Part shown: positions 46,588 through 58,546 of the stretch, in pieces | Numbering within the stretch: the stretch's first letter is position 1 | Layout: each line of letters starts with the position of its first letter | NCBI RefSeq assembly: GCF_027580225.2 | Contig: NC_073358.2 | Coordinates: forward strand, 27,430,501-27,494,500 | Origin: Misgurnus anguillicaudatus | Taxonomy: Eukaryota; Chordata; Actinopteri; Cypriniformes; Cobitidae | DNA: 64,000 nucleotides | Reading direction: 5' to 3' | The notes under the pieces: generated by a model | What the model saw: only the letters and a program-made list of their open reading frames with translations | Told to the model about the DNA's origin: nothing | Databases searched by the model: none | Position numbers and translations under genes: made by a program

Positions 46588-48195
46588 CAGTTGTGTTCAT
46601 AATTATTCAACCCCCAATGCTGTTAAGGGTTTTAGGGAATTTAGTGTACATTTGTAGTTGTATTCAGAATGAAATCCTACAATGACTTCTTAAAGAACCA
46701 TATGCAACTAAAATGACATCAATTGGTTTTGTAATATAGTAGTAAATGTTTCTTTTGTGAATTCTTCATTGACACAATTATTCAACCCCTTAAAGAACTA
46801 CCACTCTGAAGAACAGAGGTTCATTGAAGTGTTTTCAATCAGGTATTGAAAACACCTATGGATGTCAGGGAACAGCAATAAAGCCTAATAAGCACCAATT
46901 AGGCAGCTTTAAAATGACTGTGATACTCAACTCCTTCTAAACATTTACTGGTGTGGTTACCAACTTGGTGAAGTCAAAAGAATGGTCCAGGAAGACAAGA
47001 GAAGAGTTGATTAATCTTCACAGGAAGGGCAATGGCTATAAAAAGATTGCAAAGATGTTAAACATACCAAGAGACACCATAGGAAGCATCATTCGCAAAT
47101 TCAAGGCAAACGGCACTGTTGAAACGCTTCCTGGTCGCGGCAGAAAAAAGATGCTAACTGCGACTGCTGTGCGCTATCTGAAGCGTAGAGTGGAAAAAAG
47201 TCCCCGTGTGACTGCTGAGGAACTGAGAAAAGATTTGTCAGATGTGGGTACTGAAGTTTCTGCTCAGACAATACGGCGCACCCTGCGTACTGAAGGCCTC
47301 CATGCCAGAACTCCCAGGCGCACCCCCTTGCTGTCTCCAAAGAATAAGAAGAGTCGACTGCAGTATTCCAAAAGTCATGTGGACAAACCACAGAAGTTTT
47401 GGGATAGTGTTCTGTGGAAAATTAGAACTGTTTGGGCCCATGGATCAACGCTATGTTTGGAGGAGGAAAAACAAGGCCTATGAAGAAAAGAACACCTTGC
47501 CTACTGTGAAGCATGGTGGGGGGGTCAATCATGCTTTGGGGCTGTTTTGCTTCTGCAGGTACAGGGAAACTTCAGCGTGTGCAAGGTACCATGAATTCTC
47601 TTCAGTACCAGGAGATATTGGATGACAATGTGTTGCAGTCCGTCACAAACCTGAGGCTTGGGAGACGTTGGACCTTTCAACAGGACAATGATCCCAAGCA
47701 TACCTCCAAATCCACTAGAGCATGGTTGCAGAAAAAAGGCTGGAACATTTTGAAGTGGCCATCGCAGTCACCAGACTTAAATCCGATTGAGAACCTCTGG
47801 TGGGACTTAAAGAAAGCAGTTGCAGTGCGCAAGCCTAAGAATGTGACTGAACTGGAGGCTTTTGCCCATGATGAATGGGCGAAGATACCCGTAGATCGCT
47901 GCAAGACACTTGTGTCAAGCTATGCTTCACGTTTAAAAGCTGTTTTAACTGTAAAAGGATGTTGTACTAAGTACTAAGATTGAATGTCACTTGGGGGTTG
48001 AATAAAACTGATAATGATGTGAGCACAGAAAAGACATTTGTGGTTATTTCATTATAAATGTTATGTTATATTTGTCTGACCTACACATGCCTCTTTGATG
48101 TAATTGTAAGCAGGATGACTGAATGATCAAAATCAATGTCAAACCGGCCAAAACAATCAATTTCAGTTGGGGTTGAATAATTTTGAACACAACTG
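46588..48195 (+). mobile_element. Tc1-like transposon, nearly full length (1608 bp)
   Basis: CAGTTGTGTTCATAATTATT at the left and AATAATTTTGAACACAACTG at the right, with TA targets at 46586-46587 and 48196-48197. Internal AATTATTCAACCCC and GGGGTTGAATAA words near both ends suggest the double-repeat end structure of many fish Tc1 elements. It lies in the presumed arhgap35 intron 1, in the same orientation as the gene. Confidence 0.92.
46953..47977 (+). pseudogene. Tc1-like transposase with two frameshifts
   Basis: Three reading frames must be joined: 46953-47417, about 47419-47510 and about 47511-47977. The N-terminal paired-like DNA-binding part (KTREELINLHRKGNGYKKIA; GRGRKK linker) is followed by the DDE domain. 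An apparent 11-bp deletion after the tryptophan codon at 47415-47417 removes the SDET motif with the first catalytic Asp. A second shift is in the G run near 47516-47523. The second Asp (QQDNDPKHTS) and the Glu (SPDLNPIENLWW) remain. The usual ATG appears replaced by GTG. The copy cannot encode active enzyme but is young. Confidence 0.88.
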
Positions 48196-48459
48196 TATGT
48201 CAGAAGTGGGCAGAATATGATAATGATTGTCGGTTCAACATCAACAGGCCCAGGAAGTAAACTGTTGCCTAAAACCTGTGTGTTTTTTGTCGTCCAAGAA
48301 AAGAGATTTACGTTGGAAATGATAACTCGCATCATTGTTTATTTTGGGATTTGTTTCTATTCGGGGTGGGTTGATACCACTTTTTCCATTATGATCTGAT
48401 TTGATACCTAAATTCTATGTATTGGCCGATACTGATCCGATTATAGTTTTTTATCCATT

Positions 48460-48462
<3 letters not shown>

Positions 48463-48522
<60 letters not shown>
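48463..48522. repeat. (GT)n microsatellite
   Basis: About 29 GT units. Confidence 0.97.
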
Positions 48523-48524
<2 letters not shown>

Positions 48525-48665
48525 AAAAGGTCTGGAGTGGCCCGAGACCCAAACAAAAGTATTGGATTGGCCCACCTAGTTCCTTTTGAATATTGTTAAC
48601 AAGTACTAATACACACTTACACACCAAATGAAATGTAAAATTGTGAAACAGATAATTGGTGCTCT

Positions 48666-49489
48666 TTAACACTTACCCCACCAGCATTGGGTTTTTTTAA
48701 AGTTGCCAGCCAGCACAAGCATTTTTATGTTTTTCACAAAAGTTTAATGCCTTCAAGAAAATGATGTTCTTTAAATATATAAACATACAATATAAATGAA
48801 AGAACAGACTCTCTGCTTTCAAACAAACAAAAAATTCATCCTAGCTTAATTTGTTCTCTTTTTATCACTTCTCAAATATGGGTAGGTTTCTTCAAAAATA
48901 TTACATTTTAAGCAAGAAGCTGAGATAATTCCATTTTTGTGAATGACTTTTGATAAAGATCAGAAGAGCAATCATCAAATTATACACAGAGTTTGAACTG
49001 TTTGCCCTAAGGGTATTCTTCTGGGTTTCATAAGTTGGGTAATGGTGCTTTTGTTTTCCATTGCATAGTATTCCACGGTTTGGGTCAGGTCAGCTTACTT
49101 TTGGGGGCTTTTTCACTGGGAAAATGTAAATCTAATGTAAAAGATTAGCTTTACCTTCATGATAGCTTGCGCTGTCTCGAGTTAACCTGTTATCATCTGT
49201 GCTTTGCTGCAAGTTCCTAAACTCCCTTTTAGCGATGAAAAATATCCACAGGTTGAGAATCATGGCACCAGATTTGCGATGCGCACAACGCATATGCTTA
49301 AATGCAAGTTAAATGAGGCTCAGTGGAGCGTGTCGACTGACGCCACGGGTGTTTTTACAGAAACTGTCATGTGAGACAGAGGTAGTGATTAACGTGATGC
49401 AATGGAAAAGCGCCATGAGAGTGCCACCTGGTGGATAATAGCAGATATACGAATTGCCAGAAAAACGTTAATGGCGTGGAAAAAGTTAA
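48666..49489. mobile_element. TTAA-type element, relative of 22580-23599
   Basis: It starts TTAACACTTACCCCACCAG and ends GGCGTGGAAAAAGTTAA. It shares AAGTTGCCAGCCAGC, AACAGACTCTCTGCTTTC and AATATGGGTAGGTTTCTTC with the 22.6-kb copy but has none of that copy's two inserted MITEs. Confidence 0.72.
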
Positions 49490-49744
49490 GGATCATAGTG
49501 GATTAATTAAATGTTGGAGTTACTCTATTGCATTACTTCTGGCTGCTCTGTTAGAAAGCACCATAAATAAAGACATTAGAGATGCACCAATAATTTCTGA
49601 CAATTATCGGTATCTGACGATAAAAGCAATTTTTCATATAGCTTAAGTGTATAGCTTAAGCTTCTACAGAGTCACTAGGGGCTTGGTAAGTTTGCCTTAA
49701 TTATCAAGAAAAAAGCTCCAAATAGCAGAACATTTTTCAATGGA

Positions 49745-50148
49745 ATTAGTTCTGAATAATCAGAGTCTTTCCATCTTTATAACCGAGACCATGTCCGAAA
49801 TCTACATCCAAAGGGAGGAGGGTGAGGATGACTTCCAGTTCTTAAGCACAAGTCTCTTAGCCACAATCATGCCCTGGCTTAAGGACTGTTGAAGTATCCC
49901 TGGAAGGCAAGCATTGTGCTATGAAAATTTAAAGATGGCATTTCTGCATCCGAAAGAAGAGACATCATAAGCCTTGGAGTACCAGTCGAAAATGCTTGAC
50001 CAAAAACTTGACAATAAAGGGCAAAACCAAAAAGCATGGGAAGTAGTATCCTCTGCCACCTTATACCTTTCACACATTGGTGAAATAGAGGGGAAAATTT
50101 TGTGCAATTTTGTTTTAATGTAGTGCAAATGGTAAACATATTGAACAA
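49745..50148 (-). pseudogene. L1-type LINE ORF2 C-terminal fragment
   Basis: On the minus strand it reads HKIFPSISPMCERYKVAEDT followed by TSHAFWFCPLLSSFW, the Cys/His-containing C-terminal region of L1-family ORF2. After a frameshift it continues with a region resembling IVAKRLVLKNWKSS. Non-functional, in the presumed arhgap35 intron 1. Confidence 0.72.
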
Positions 50149-50357
50149 AATAATTTTAAGAAGCAGCTCTTGATGTTAAGCCCTTTACTCATTTGTATTT
50201 TATTGATAAACAGGATCAAGGTATGTAAACAATGCAGCAAAATTGATGTCAGTCATTAATGCACTTCTTCCTTTCCATTTTGAGTACTACCTGAGTATTA
50301 CTTTTGACATTACTATAAGAAATTTAAAGTACATTTTAAAGGAATGGGTTGCTTTGA

Positions 50358-50472
50358 AGCAGGGGTGTCCCGGAGGGCCGGTGTCCTCCAGAGTTTAGCT
50401 CCAACCCTAATCAAACACACCTGAAGTAGCTAATTAGGTCTTACTAAGCATACAGAAACTTCCAGGCACGTG
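50358..50472. repeat. GAGGGCCGGTGTCCTCCAGA-type dispersed repeat
   Basis: Contains GCAGGGGTGTCC, GAGTTTAGCTCCAACCCTAA and TCAAACACACCTGAAGTAGC, followed by AGAAACTTCCAGGCACGTGT. A common fish repeat, probably a DNA transposon remnant. Confidence 0.65.
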
Positions 50473-50606
50473 TGCTCAGTGTTAATGGTGTTATGTGTTA
50501 ACGTTTTGCTATATTAAAGATGTTTTGTGTATTTTTGGGCAAATAAAGGACATGTTTTTTACAGTAATTGTTTTGTTCTCTCTCTCTCTCTCCCTTTCTC
50601 ATTTAG

Positions 50607-53600
50607 GTTGGCCTCAATTTCTGCATCTGTCTTATTTTCTTCAGCCTCCCCTCTAACCATTTCTGATTTGTCTGCATTAATATGGTCGAAATGTGCAAGC
50701 AACTTTCTTGACACGAATGAATGATTGAAAAATCGGTGGCACTGTCTCAATTGTAAATCATAGGAACTGCTGTTTTATGGACACATTTCAAAGAATCTGT
50801 CAGTGTCAATCTTTGGGGCATGGCAAGATGACTGCCTGCATACGATGATGATGGCTAAAAAGCAAGAATCCCGGATGCCTATCTACAACCTTGTTGTTGT
50901 TGGCCTGTCGGGTACTGAGAAGGAGAAGGGCCAATGTGGCGTTGGCAAGTCTTGCCTTTGTAACCGTTTTGTCCGTCCTAGTGCAGATGACTTCCATCTT
51001 GATCACACTTCTGTGCTAAGTACCAGTGATTTTGGTGGGCGTGTTGTCAACAATGACCATTTCCTATTCTGGGGAGAGGTGGGCAGAGTTTTGGAAGATG
51101 GCACAGAGAGCAGGATGCACATCGTTGAGCAGACAGAGTTCATTGATGATCAGACGTTCCAGCCCCATCGAAGTACTGCTTTGCAACCCTACATCAAAAG
51201 AGCTGCCTCCACCAAACTTGCTTCTGCAGAAAAGCTCATGTACTTCTGCACTGATCAGTTGGGGCTAGAGCAGGACTTTGAACAAAAGCAAATGCCAGAA
51301 GGCAAGTTGCAGGTGGATGGCTTTTTGCTTTGTGTCGATGTGAGTCGCGGTATGAACCGCAACTTTGATGATCAAATGAAATTTGTCACAAACTTGTTCA
51401 ATCACTTAAGCAAGACAAAAAAGCCTATAGTGCTAGTTCTCACTAAGTGTGATGAGGGCGTTGAGCGATACATCAAGGATTCTCATACTTTTGCCATTAC
51501 AAAAAAGAACTTGCAGGTTGTCGAGACTTCGGCACGGTCCAATATCAATGTTGACGTGGCTTTTCTCACCTTGGTACAGCTCATAGATAAAGGCAGAGGC
51601 AAGTCTAAAATCATACCTTACTTTGAAGCACTGAAACATCAAAGTCAACTGATTGCCTCGGCGAAGGACCGCTATGAATGGTTGGTGAACCACATTGTTA
51701 AGAATCACAATGAAACTTGGCCCAACATCACCCGACGAATGCAGACTGCACCGGAATACAAGGAGTATGTATTTTTAGAAGGTACAGGTAAAGCTAAGAA
51801 GCTTTTTCAACAGCATATTCATCGTCTTAAGCAGGAGCATATTGAAAGGCGACGCAAAGCATACCTGAGCACTCTTCCACTTGCCTTGAGTACATTGGTG
51901 TCTGAGTTGGACGAAATTGAGCATTTGAGCTGGTCTGGGGTTCAGAAGGTCCTTGAGTCTAAAAAAGACTTTGACCATTGGTTTGTGGTACTGGAGGATG
52001 CACCATGGGAAGACACACCACATCTTGACAATATGGAAGATGAGCGCATCCCCTTTGATGTTCTAGACACAACAGCTGCTGAAATAATCTTTGATGCACA
52101 TCTTGAACACCTGCGCAATGAATGCAAGCGTGCCCAGATGCGTCATGAGTTCAAGGCAAAATTGGCATCATCACCTTTTGTTACCCCTGGCAAGCCCTGG
52201 GAGGAAGCCCGCAGCTTCATCATGAATGAAGACTTCTACCAGTGGCTTGAGGAGCCAGAATATTTGGACATTTATAACCGGCACCAAAAAGCAATTATAG
52301 ACAAGGCGAAAGAGGATTTTCAGGAGCTTCTACTCGAGTACTCTGAGCTTTTCTATGAACTTGAGGTGGATGCCAAACCTAGTAAAGAAAAGATGGGAGC
52401 AATTCAAGAAGTATTAGGTGAAGAACAACGCTTCAAGGCACTACAGAAATTACAAGCTGAGAGAGATGCTTTAGTGTTAAAACACATCCATTTTGTGTAT
52501 CACCCTACTAAGGAAACATGCCCTAACTGCCCACACTGTGTTGACAACAAAATTGAGCAAATACTAGCTTCATGCTTCCCTGCACGATATCCTTCCTTTG
52601 GAAAGTCCCAAATGACTGATGTAAAGATAGATAGGATTAATCTTGTCATACTGGGCAAAGACGGTCTAGCAAGAGAATTAGCCAATGAGATTCGGGCGTT
52701 GTGTACCAATGATGATCATTATTTGCTTGAAGGAAGAATGTATGAGCTTGTCCTTCGACCCATTGAGGGCAATGTTAGACTTCCTGTTAACTCGTTTCAT
52801 ACAGCCACATTCATTCCCCATGGATGCTTATGTTTGTACAATTCTAAAGAATCCTTGTCATATATTGTAGAAAGTATTGAGAAATTGCGAGAGTCTACTC
52901 TTGGCAGAAGGGATAACCATATTGCTCAGCTTCCTCTGTCACTCTTGTTAATAACTAAAAGAGGTGTTGGAGGACTAGGCGACATTGGTGGGGAGACTGC
53001 CCAAGCTTTAATATCACAGGGTCAGCAGGTATCAATGAAACTGCAGTGCAACTACCTGGAACCTGCCTTCCCAGGCACTGGCTATGGTCGAAATGTAAAT
53101 GAAAGGCAGATTAACCAGGTCTTGAAATGTCTGCTTGAAATGAGGAGGACTTCGACATTCCGTAGCTGTTCACCACCCGCACCTCCTCTACCTCCATGTA
53201 TTCGAGACTTACAGCATGACCCGAGCCCAGAGGCTGATTTGCGTGTTGTCATGTGCCTAATGTGTGGAGACTCTTATGACATTGATCAACTTCTTGCACC
53301 ATTTCTACTCCCTCAGCATTGCCGACCGACTTCTCCCCAAGCAAGTGGCACTTCAGTGCTGCTAGAACAAACAATTGGTGGCCACAACTATACAATTGAG
53401 CTATCCCTACTGTCATACCATGCTGCATTTGCCACACGTAAAAGTAGGCTGGTGCATGGCTACATTGCTGTGTACTCTGCTTGTCGCAAAGCTTCTTTTG
53501 AAACCCTGTGTGCCTTCTTATGTGAGGTTCAGGACATTATCCCAGTTCAGCTGCTTGCAGTGGGAGACACTCAGACTGACCTTTTAGACTCTGCTCATGA

Positions 53601-55289
53601 GTTTCTAGTACAAGGTGAGGAACTAGCCCATGAAATTGAAGGACGATTTTGCAGTACTGTTTGTAGCTCTGGTGGAATTGTTGGAGGACTTCACAAAATA
53701 GAACTCTTAGAACAATTTTTTACAGAAGTATTAGAGAAGAAAACTATTGTTGAAGCCAGTCATATGTACGAAAATGTTCCAGAAGCCTCTAGCACAAATG
53801 AGAATGTGTATTCGCCACACTGTGGCTCCCCAAGCCCTGTCACAATGCTGCTAGATTCTGAGGAAGACATGGAAGCTTCTCCACCCTACCATGATGGCAC
53901 ACTCACCTCTCATGGTGGATTCAAACTGCCTGACTTGGACTCAGCTGACACATTCTCTGTGATCTCTGACCTTAGCACCTTTGAGAACAAGCTTAATAAT
54001 AAAGTCCTTCCTCAAGTAAGACCAAAACCTAGTGTCACATTTGACCTCAGAAAACCAAATTTTAACCCCTATATGGATTCAGTCAGCCATCGGCGGTCTC
54101 TTACATCAAATGTGACGTGGCCTCTCGGAGGAGACTATGATCCGTCAGACTATGCTGACCCAATGGATGCTGTCTCAAAGCCACGCCCCAGCTATGAGGA
54201 CAACATTTACTCTGTGCCACATGACAGCACACAGGGCAAAATTATTACCATCCGCAATTCCAACAGGATGCACTCTAATGGAGGAGGCAATGGTTCAGAC
54301 AGTGAAGGGGATGGCAGCTCCTTGGAAAGACGTCGCAAGTTCTCTGCAGCAAGGGTGAAACCAAGACTCTACCGTGACCGTTCCAAACGGCTGGGGAAGT
54401 TCAGCAATTTCCGCACAAGTTTTTCCATTGGTAGTGATGATGAGATTGGCACACTTACAAGGTCAAAAGATGATGATGTTTCGGGATTGAAGGCTGACAT
54501 ACTAAACGAAGAAGGAGAGGATCCCAAAAAGAGGAACATATTGAAAAGTCTTCGTCGACCAGGCAAAGTAAGTTTTAGTATTTATTTCTCTTTGGTATTT
54601 TTACAATTTGATACTACTTATTCGAATAATTTAAACTTCTTCTTTACTCCCCCTTTGCCTTTTAGAGTAAAATCATTGACAAGTCTGATCTTTCTTTGTT
54701 TTCCTATTGGGCAGAAATCAAGACCAAAGCCTCGTCATTCTATTTCTAAGCCTTTGGAGAGTAGCTACTTTGGGATTCCTCTTGCAAATGTTGTTTCCCT
54801 TGAACGACCTATTCCAGTTTTCATTGACAAGTGTACCCGTTATATTGAAGCCACAGGTACATTTACTGTCTCTGCTATGTCACCATTATGCTCACCCCAT
54901 CAGGGCTGTGGTTAGAACACCATATAAGCTTATCTGTATCACAGTGTTCGGTTATATTTAGATGACCAATGGCGGTAGCAGTCATAAATCACACCACAGT
55001 GTTCTATTGCACATGTTTCACTGGATCATTTTTATTATTCTTTTCTGACTGGGGGATAATATAAATGTAGCTTTTTTACATTTGTAATTTTATTAAATAG
55101 CCTTAAGCATAGCACTTAGTCATGTATGTAATACTGGTTGGCAGTACACTATAAACTTTGACAAGAATGTTTTGAGTAATTTGTGCTTACTGTCTAAAAT
55201 CAAATCCTGTCTTAGGAGTCAAAAGAAGTATTGCAAGAAAATGGAAATGATGATGTTAATTGGAATGCCTCTCTCTCTTTTGCTCTCTC

Positions 55290-55338
<49 letters not shown>

Positions 55339-56555
55339 CCCTCTCTAGGTTTGACCACAGAGGGTATCTACAGGGTAAGTGGAAATAAGTCAGAGATAGA
55401 GGGCATGCAGAGGCAGTTTGAACAAGGTAAGTTTAGTATCTTTAGATTGCGTTTAACTGTTATGAATTGTCATTATATTTGCTTTATAGTTTGTTTGTTT
55501 GATGATGGATTGATAGTGTGATTTACACTTTAAAAAGCTTGCATGTTGATTTTTTTAAGGAATGTTTTTACGTGTCTGAAAAATAATGTAACATAAGTAT
55601 TTATGGATTACTTCACATTCTCTCTTCCCACTCTCTGTTCATTTATTTTGTATTTATTTTTTATTACTAGACCATAATCTTGACCTAGTGGAGAAGGACT
55701 ATACTGTGAACACAGTTGCTGGGGCATTAAAAAGTTTCTTCTCGGAGCTGCCAGAGCCTCTGATTCCTTATAGCTCACAGGTGGAGCTGGTGGAAGCTTT
55801 CAGTAAGATTGGACTTGTTTATTGTTTTAAAACATATAAGAATATTGTGTGTCAACACATTATACTTAAAAAATGTTCTGCTCCAATCACTCATTATATT
55901 AACTAGTAATGTAAACTGATAGTAAAATGTAAAATTGGGCATTATGTATCAGAGTTCCTATCTAAGCCTGTGGAATAATCATCAAATTTTCAATATTTTT
56001 GTCTATAGAAATTAATGACAGAGAACAGAGGCTGCACACCATGAAGGACGTGTTAAGGCGATTTCCCAGGGAAAATTATGATGTCTACAAACATGTAATG
56101 AGCCATCTAAACAAGTAAGTATGAAGCCACTCGTTGGAGACGAGTTACAGAGTAGACACTTTAAACTTTATTTCTTTCCCTCTCTCAGGGTTAGTCAGTG
56201 GAACAGAGTCAACTTAATGACAAGTGAAAATCTATCCATCTGTTTTTGGCCAACACTGATGCGGCCAGACTTCACCTCTATGGATGCCCTGACAGCTACG
56301 GCAACCTACAAGACAATCATTGAGACATTTATTCATCAGTGTGCTTTCTTCTTTTACAACCAGCCTCCTGCTGAGTCTCCAACTGGCCTCTTTGCACCCT
56401 CTGGACCACTGGTGCCCTCTGGATTGCCGCCATCTCCCACAGCTGCCCCGAATTATTGCCCCCCAACCCAACATTTTACCTCCCTTTTGCACTCGCCCCC
56501 ACATTCTCCCCCTCAGAGTCCACACACAGCCCCTGCAGAACCACAAACACTATGA
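50607..56555 (+). CDS. arhgap35: p190A Rho GTPase-activating protein
   Basis: Coding exons 50845-54567, 54715-54856, 55349-55426, 55671-55802, 56009-56114 and 56189-56555 total 4548 nt, giving 1515 residues (human 1499). The stated start, 50607, is the non-coding start of exon 2 after the acceptor at 50605-50606. The protein turns off RhoA-type GTPases downstream of integrin and growth-factor signals. The start is the ATG at 50845, giving MMMAKK as in mammals; an in-frame GTG upstream is not needed. It has a GTP-binding domain with P-loop CGVGKS (31-36), a region of FF domains (about 270-540), two pseudoGTPase domains, the regulatory tyrosines in DPSDYADP and NIYSVPHDS, and a C-terminal RhoGAP domain with arginine finger R1297 in GIYRVSGNK. 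The Pro-rich tail ends PAEPQTL. The giant first coding exon is typical. Teleosts can have a and b copies; I cannot assign which. Confidence 0.96.
55261..55337 (+). repeat. (CT)n tract at the arhgap35 exon 4 acceptor
   Basis: A nearly pure CT run ends about 10 bp before the AG at 55347-55348, so it is also the pyrimidine tract of the splice site that begins the RhoGAP arginine-finger exon. Confidence 0.9.
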
Positions 56556-57411
56556 GCGTGGGGAGAAAGTGGCCTGTGGTTTATTAAACTCCATACACAA
56601 ACATAGACTTGTGTAATGCATGCTTACACAGCGACATATACATATTCTACACAATGCCTTTAACATGTAGCTTGTTTAGGTCAGTGCTGTATGTGAAAAA
56701 AGTGTGCTGGGTTCTCAGTACTTCTATTTGGGAAAGATTTTGGGATTTACTTCTACCACTATGGACATAAAAAAAACAACACGCACAGCAGATGAATGTC
56801 TGTGCGCTTATGAACTGTACAATCTGTGTAACTAACAAAGGTGTCGTTTTCGAGATGACAACACTGATGTAGTTTATTACAGAAGGGGATGTTCTTCGTT
56901 TTCAGTGTAGATAAATGCTCTTGTCAGAAAGGATATGAATCGTTCGAAGGACTTTAAGATTTAAGACTGGTCTGTCTCCCGTTTCTCTTCTTTTTCTTTA
57001 TCCACTTGCTCTCTACAGTATATAAAACTTTAGTAGGACACTGTAGTGAGAAAAAAATCTGAATCATGAAGCACTTATACATTATCAAGGATTTCATCTA
57101 AAAGTGTTTTGGAAGAAAAATAGAAACTTAATTTTTATTTTTGTTTTAAGATGAATGAGATCACTTTAGCTGCAACCATATTTGCTACTTTACCTGGCTC
57201 TTGTGTTCCCCATTACCATCCAGTGGTGGCCATATGTGTTCGGAGTTTCGAGTGTGTTGCTCATCATGTCAAAATGATGTGTTTGTGAATCATGTAAACA
57301 CTGTGCATTATGCGTTTTGTCAAAATACATGCCTGGTGTATATGCTCAAAAGGGTTTATGATAAAAGAGACAATTACAAAGTCTCTAGACACTAAGACAC
57401 TAACTTAACAC
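56556..57411 (+). other. arhgap35 3' UTR
   Basis: Directly follows the stop codon. No good AATAAA in the first 700 bp, so the UTR is probably long. A hexamer is at about 60409 (CCCAATAAATTA). I see no other gene in this stretch. Confidence 0.5.
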
Positions 57412-57610
57412 TAAAGGGATAGTTCACTTTAAAATGTATTTTTCCTGATGAACACAAAAGATGATATTTTGAGAAATGATGGTAAACACACAGCAGATAG
57501 TGACCATTGACTACCATAGTAGGAAAATATTTTGGAAGTATTGTGATAAATGATGAAGAAAATATTTTGATAAATGACGGTAAGCACACAGTTGACGGTA
57601 CCCATTAAAT
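57412..57610. repeat. AAGGGATAGTTCAC-type dispersed repeat
   Basis: AGGGATAGTTCACTTTAAAA followed by GAACACAAAAGATGATATTT and CCATTGACTACCATAGTAGG. A related core is at about 33690-33785 and the opposite end (GAGTGTGAGTAAATGACAGA) at about 61715. Typical cyprinid MITE fragment. Confidence 0.6.
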
Positions 57611-57687
57611 TTGATCATAAATCCCTTCGAAGCATCTGCAGCAAATTAGTATTTTGACATGTTGCATGAAAGCAAACAGGTTCATAT

Positions 57688-58409
57688 TAGGGCTGGGTAA
57701 AAATATCGATTCATCAATGCATTGCAATTATTTGTTTCTAAATTCAATATCGATTCATCAAATCCTATGAATCGATTCAGCCCACTGGCCAATGGCGGCG
57801 CTGTGGGCAACACTCTAGTGAGAGCGTTCAGCATTGTACAAGACGCGCTTTACCAAAACAGCATTTACATTTTTATTTTGCCATTTAAAACTGCATAAGT
57901 CATTGTAGCGAGCCCTCAAGTGCGCCTTCCTCCCTACCCTCTCTCATGTTACGTGCAGCGCCTCAACAGCGTGCGACCCCTCCCCTCTCTCATATTGCTT
58001 GCAGCTCTCCTATCGCGCATAAAATACAGTGAAAAGTATTTCAAACTCCGCGTCCCTCAGTGTACTTTCTTTTTCGCGTAAACGTCAACAGTAACGGATG
58101 TACTGACAGAGAAGACGGATGATCGAGTTCATCATGACTTTACGAAAGGTTAGCAGTAGTGTACCCACACATACATAGAGTAAAACATGACAAAATGATG
58201 TCACATCATTTCGGCATGTGACGTCATCACCACCACAGTCTTTCAAAATCCTGTGGGAAACACTGTAAAAATATAAGGTACTTAATTATTTGTGTATGTA
58301 CTTATTACTGAATCGATATTGAAGTAAATAAATCAATATTGAATTGAATCAAAGCATCAAGAATCGAAATCAAATCGAATTGTGAAATTCCCAGCAAAAC
58401 CCAGCCCTA
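57688..58409. mobile_element. hAT-type non-autonomous element with exact 8-bp target duplication
   Basis: TAGGGCTGGGTAAAAATATC at the left and ACCCAGCCCTA at the right. GTTCATAT is duplicated exactly at 57680-57687 and 58410-58417. Subterminal words ATCGATTCATCAATGCATTG and GAATCGAAATCAAATCGAAT echo each other. 722 bp, no transposase. Confidence 0.9.
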
Positions 58410-58546
58410 GTTCATATGACGCAACATACACTCATTTTGACATGACGGGCTAAATGCATGTTGTGACGAGCTTTGCATCGTGCGCCCTTGAAAAAGAAGT
58501 CATTGGCCGCCACTGGTACCATCATTTATTCATATCCCATGCGGTT

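Noticed and set aside
47101..47904. Minus-strand frames opposite the Tc1 transposase
   Set aside because: Shadows of the transposase; the recognisable DDE protein is on the plus strand.
50803..50844. In-frame extension of arhgap35 upstream of MMMAKK
   Set aside because: The extension starts with GTG, not ATG, and lies in the 5' leader; mammalian proteins start at the MMMA position.
54568..54915. Open frame running through intron 2 to a stop at 54913 as the true arhgap35 C-terminus
   Set aside because: It would omit the RhoGAP domain. Exact GT-AG borders and phase-matching downstream exons that complete the domain show that this is intron sequence.
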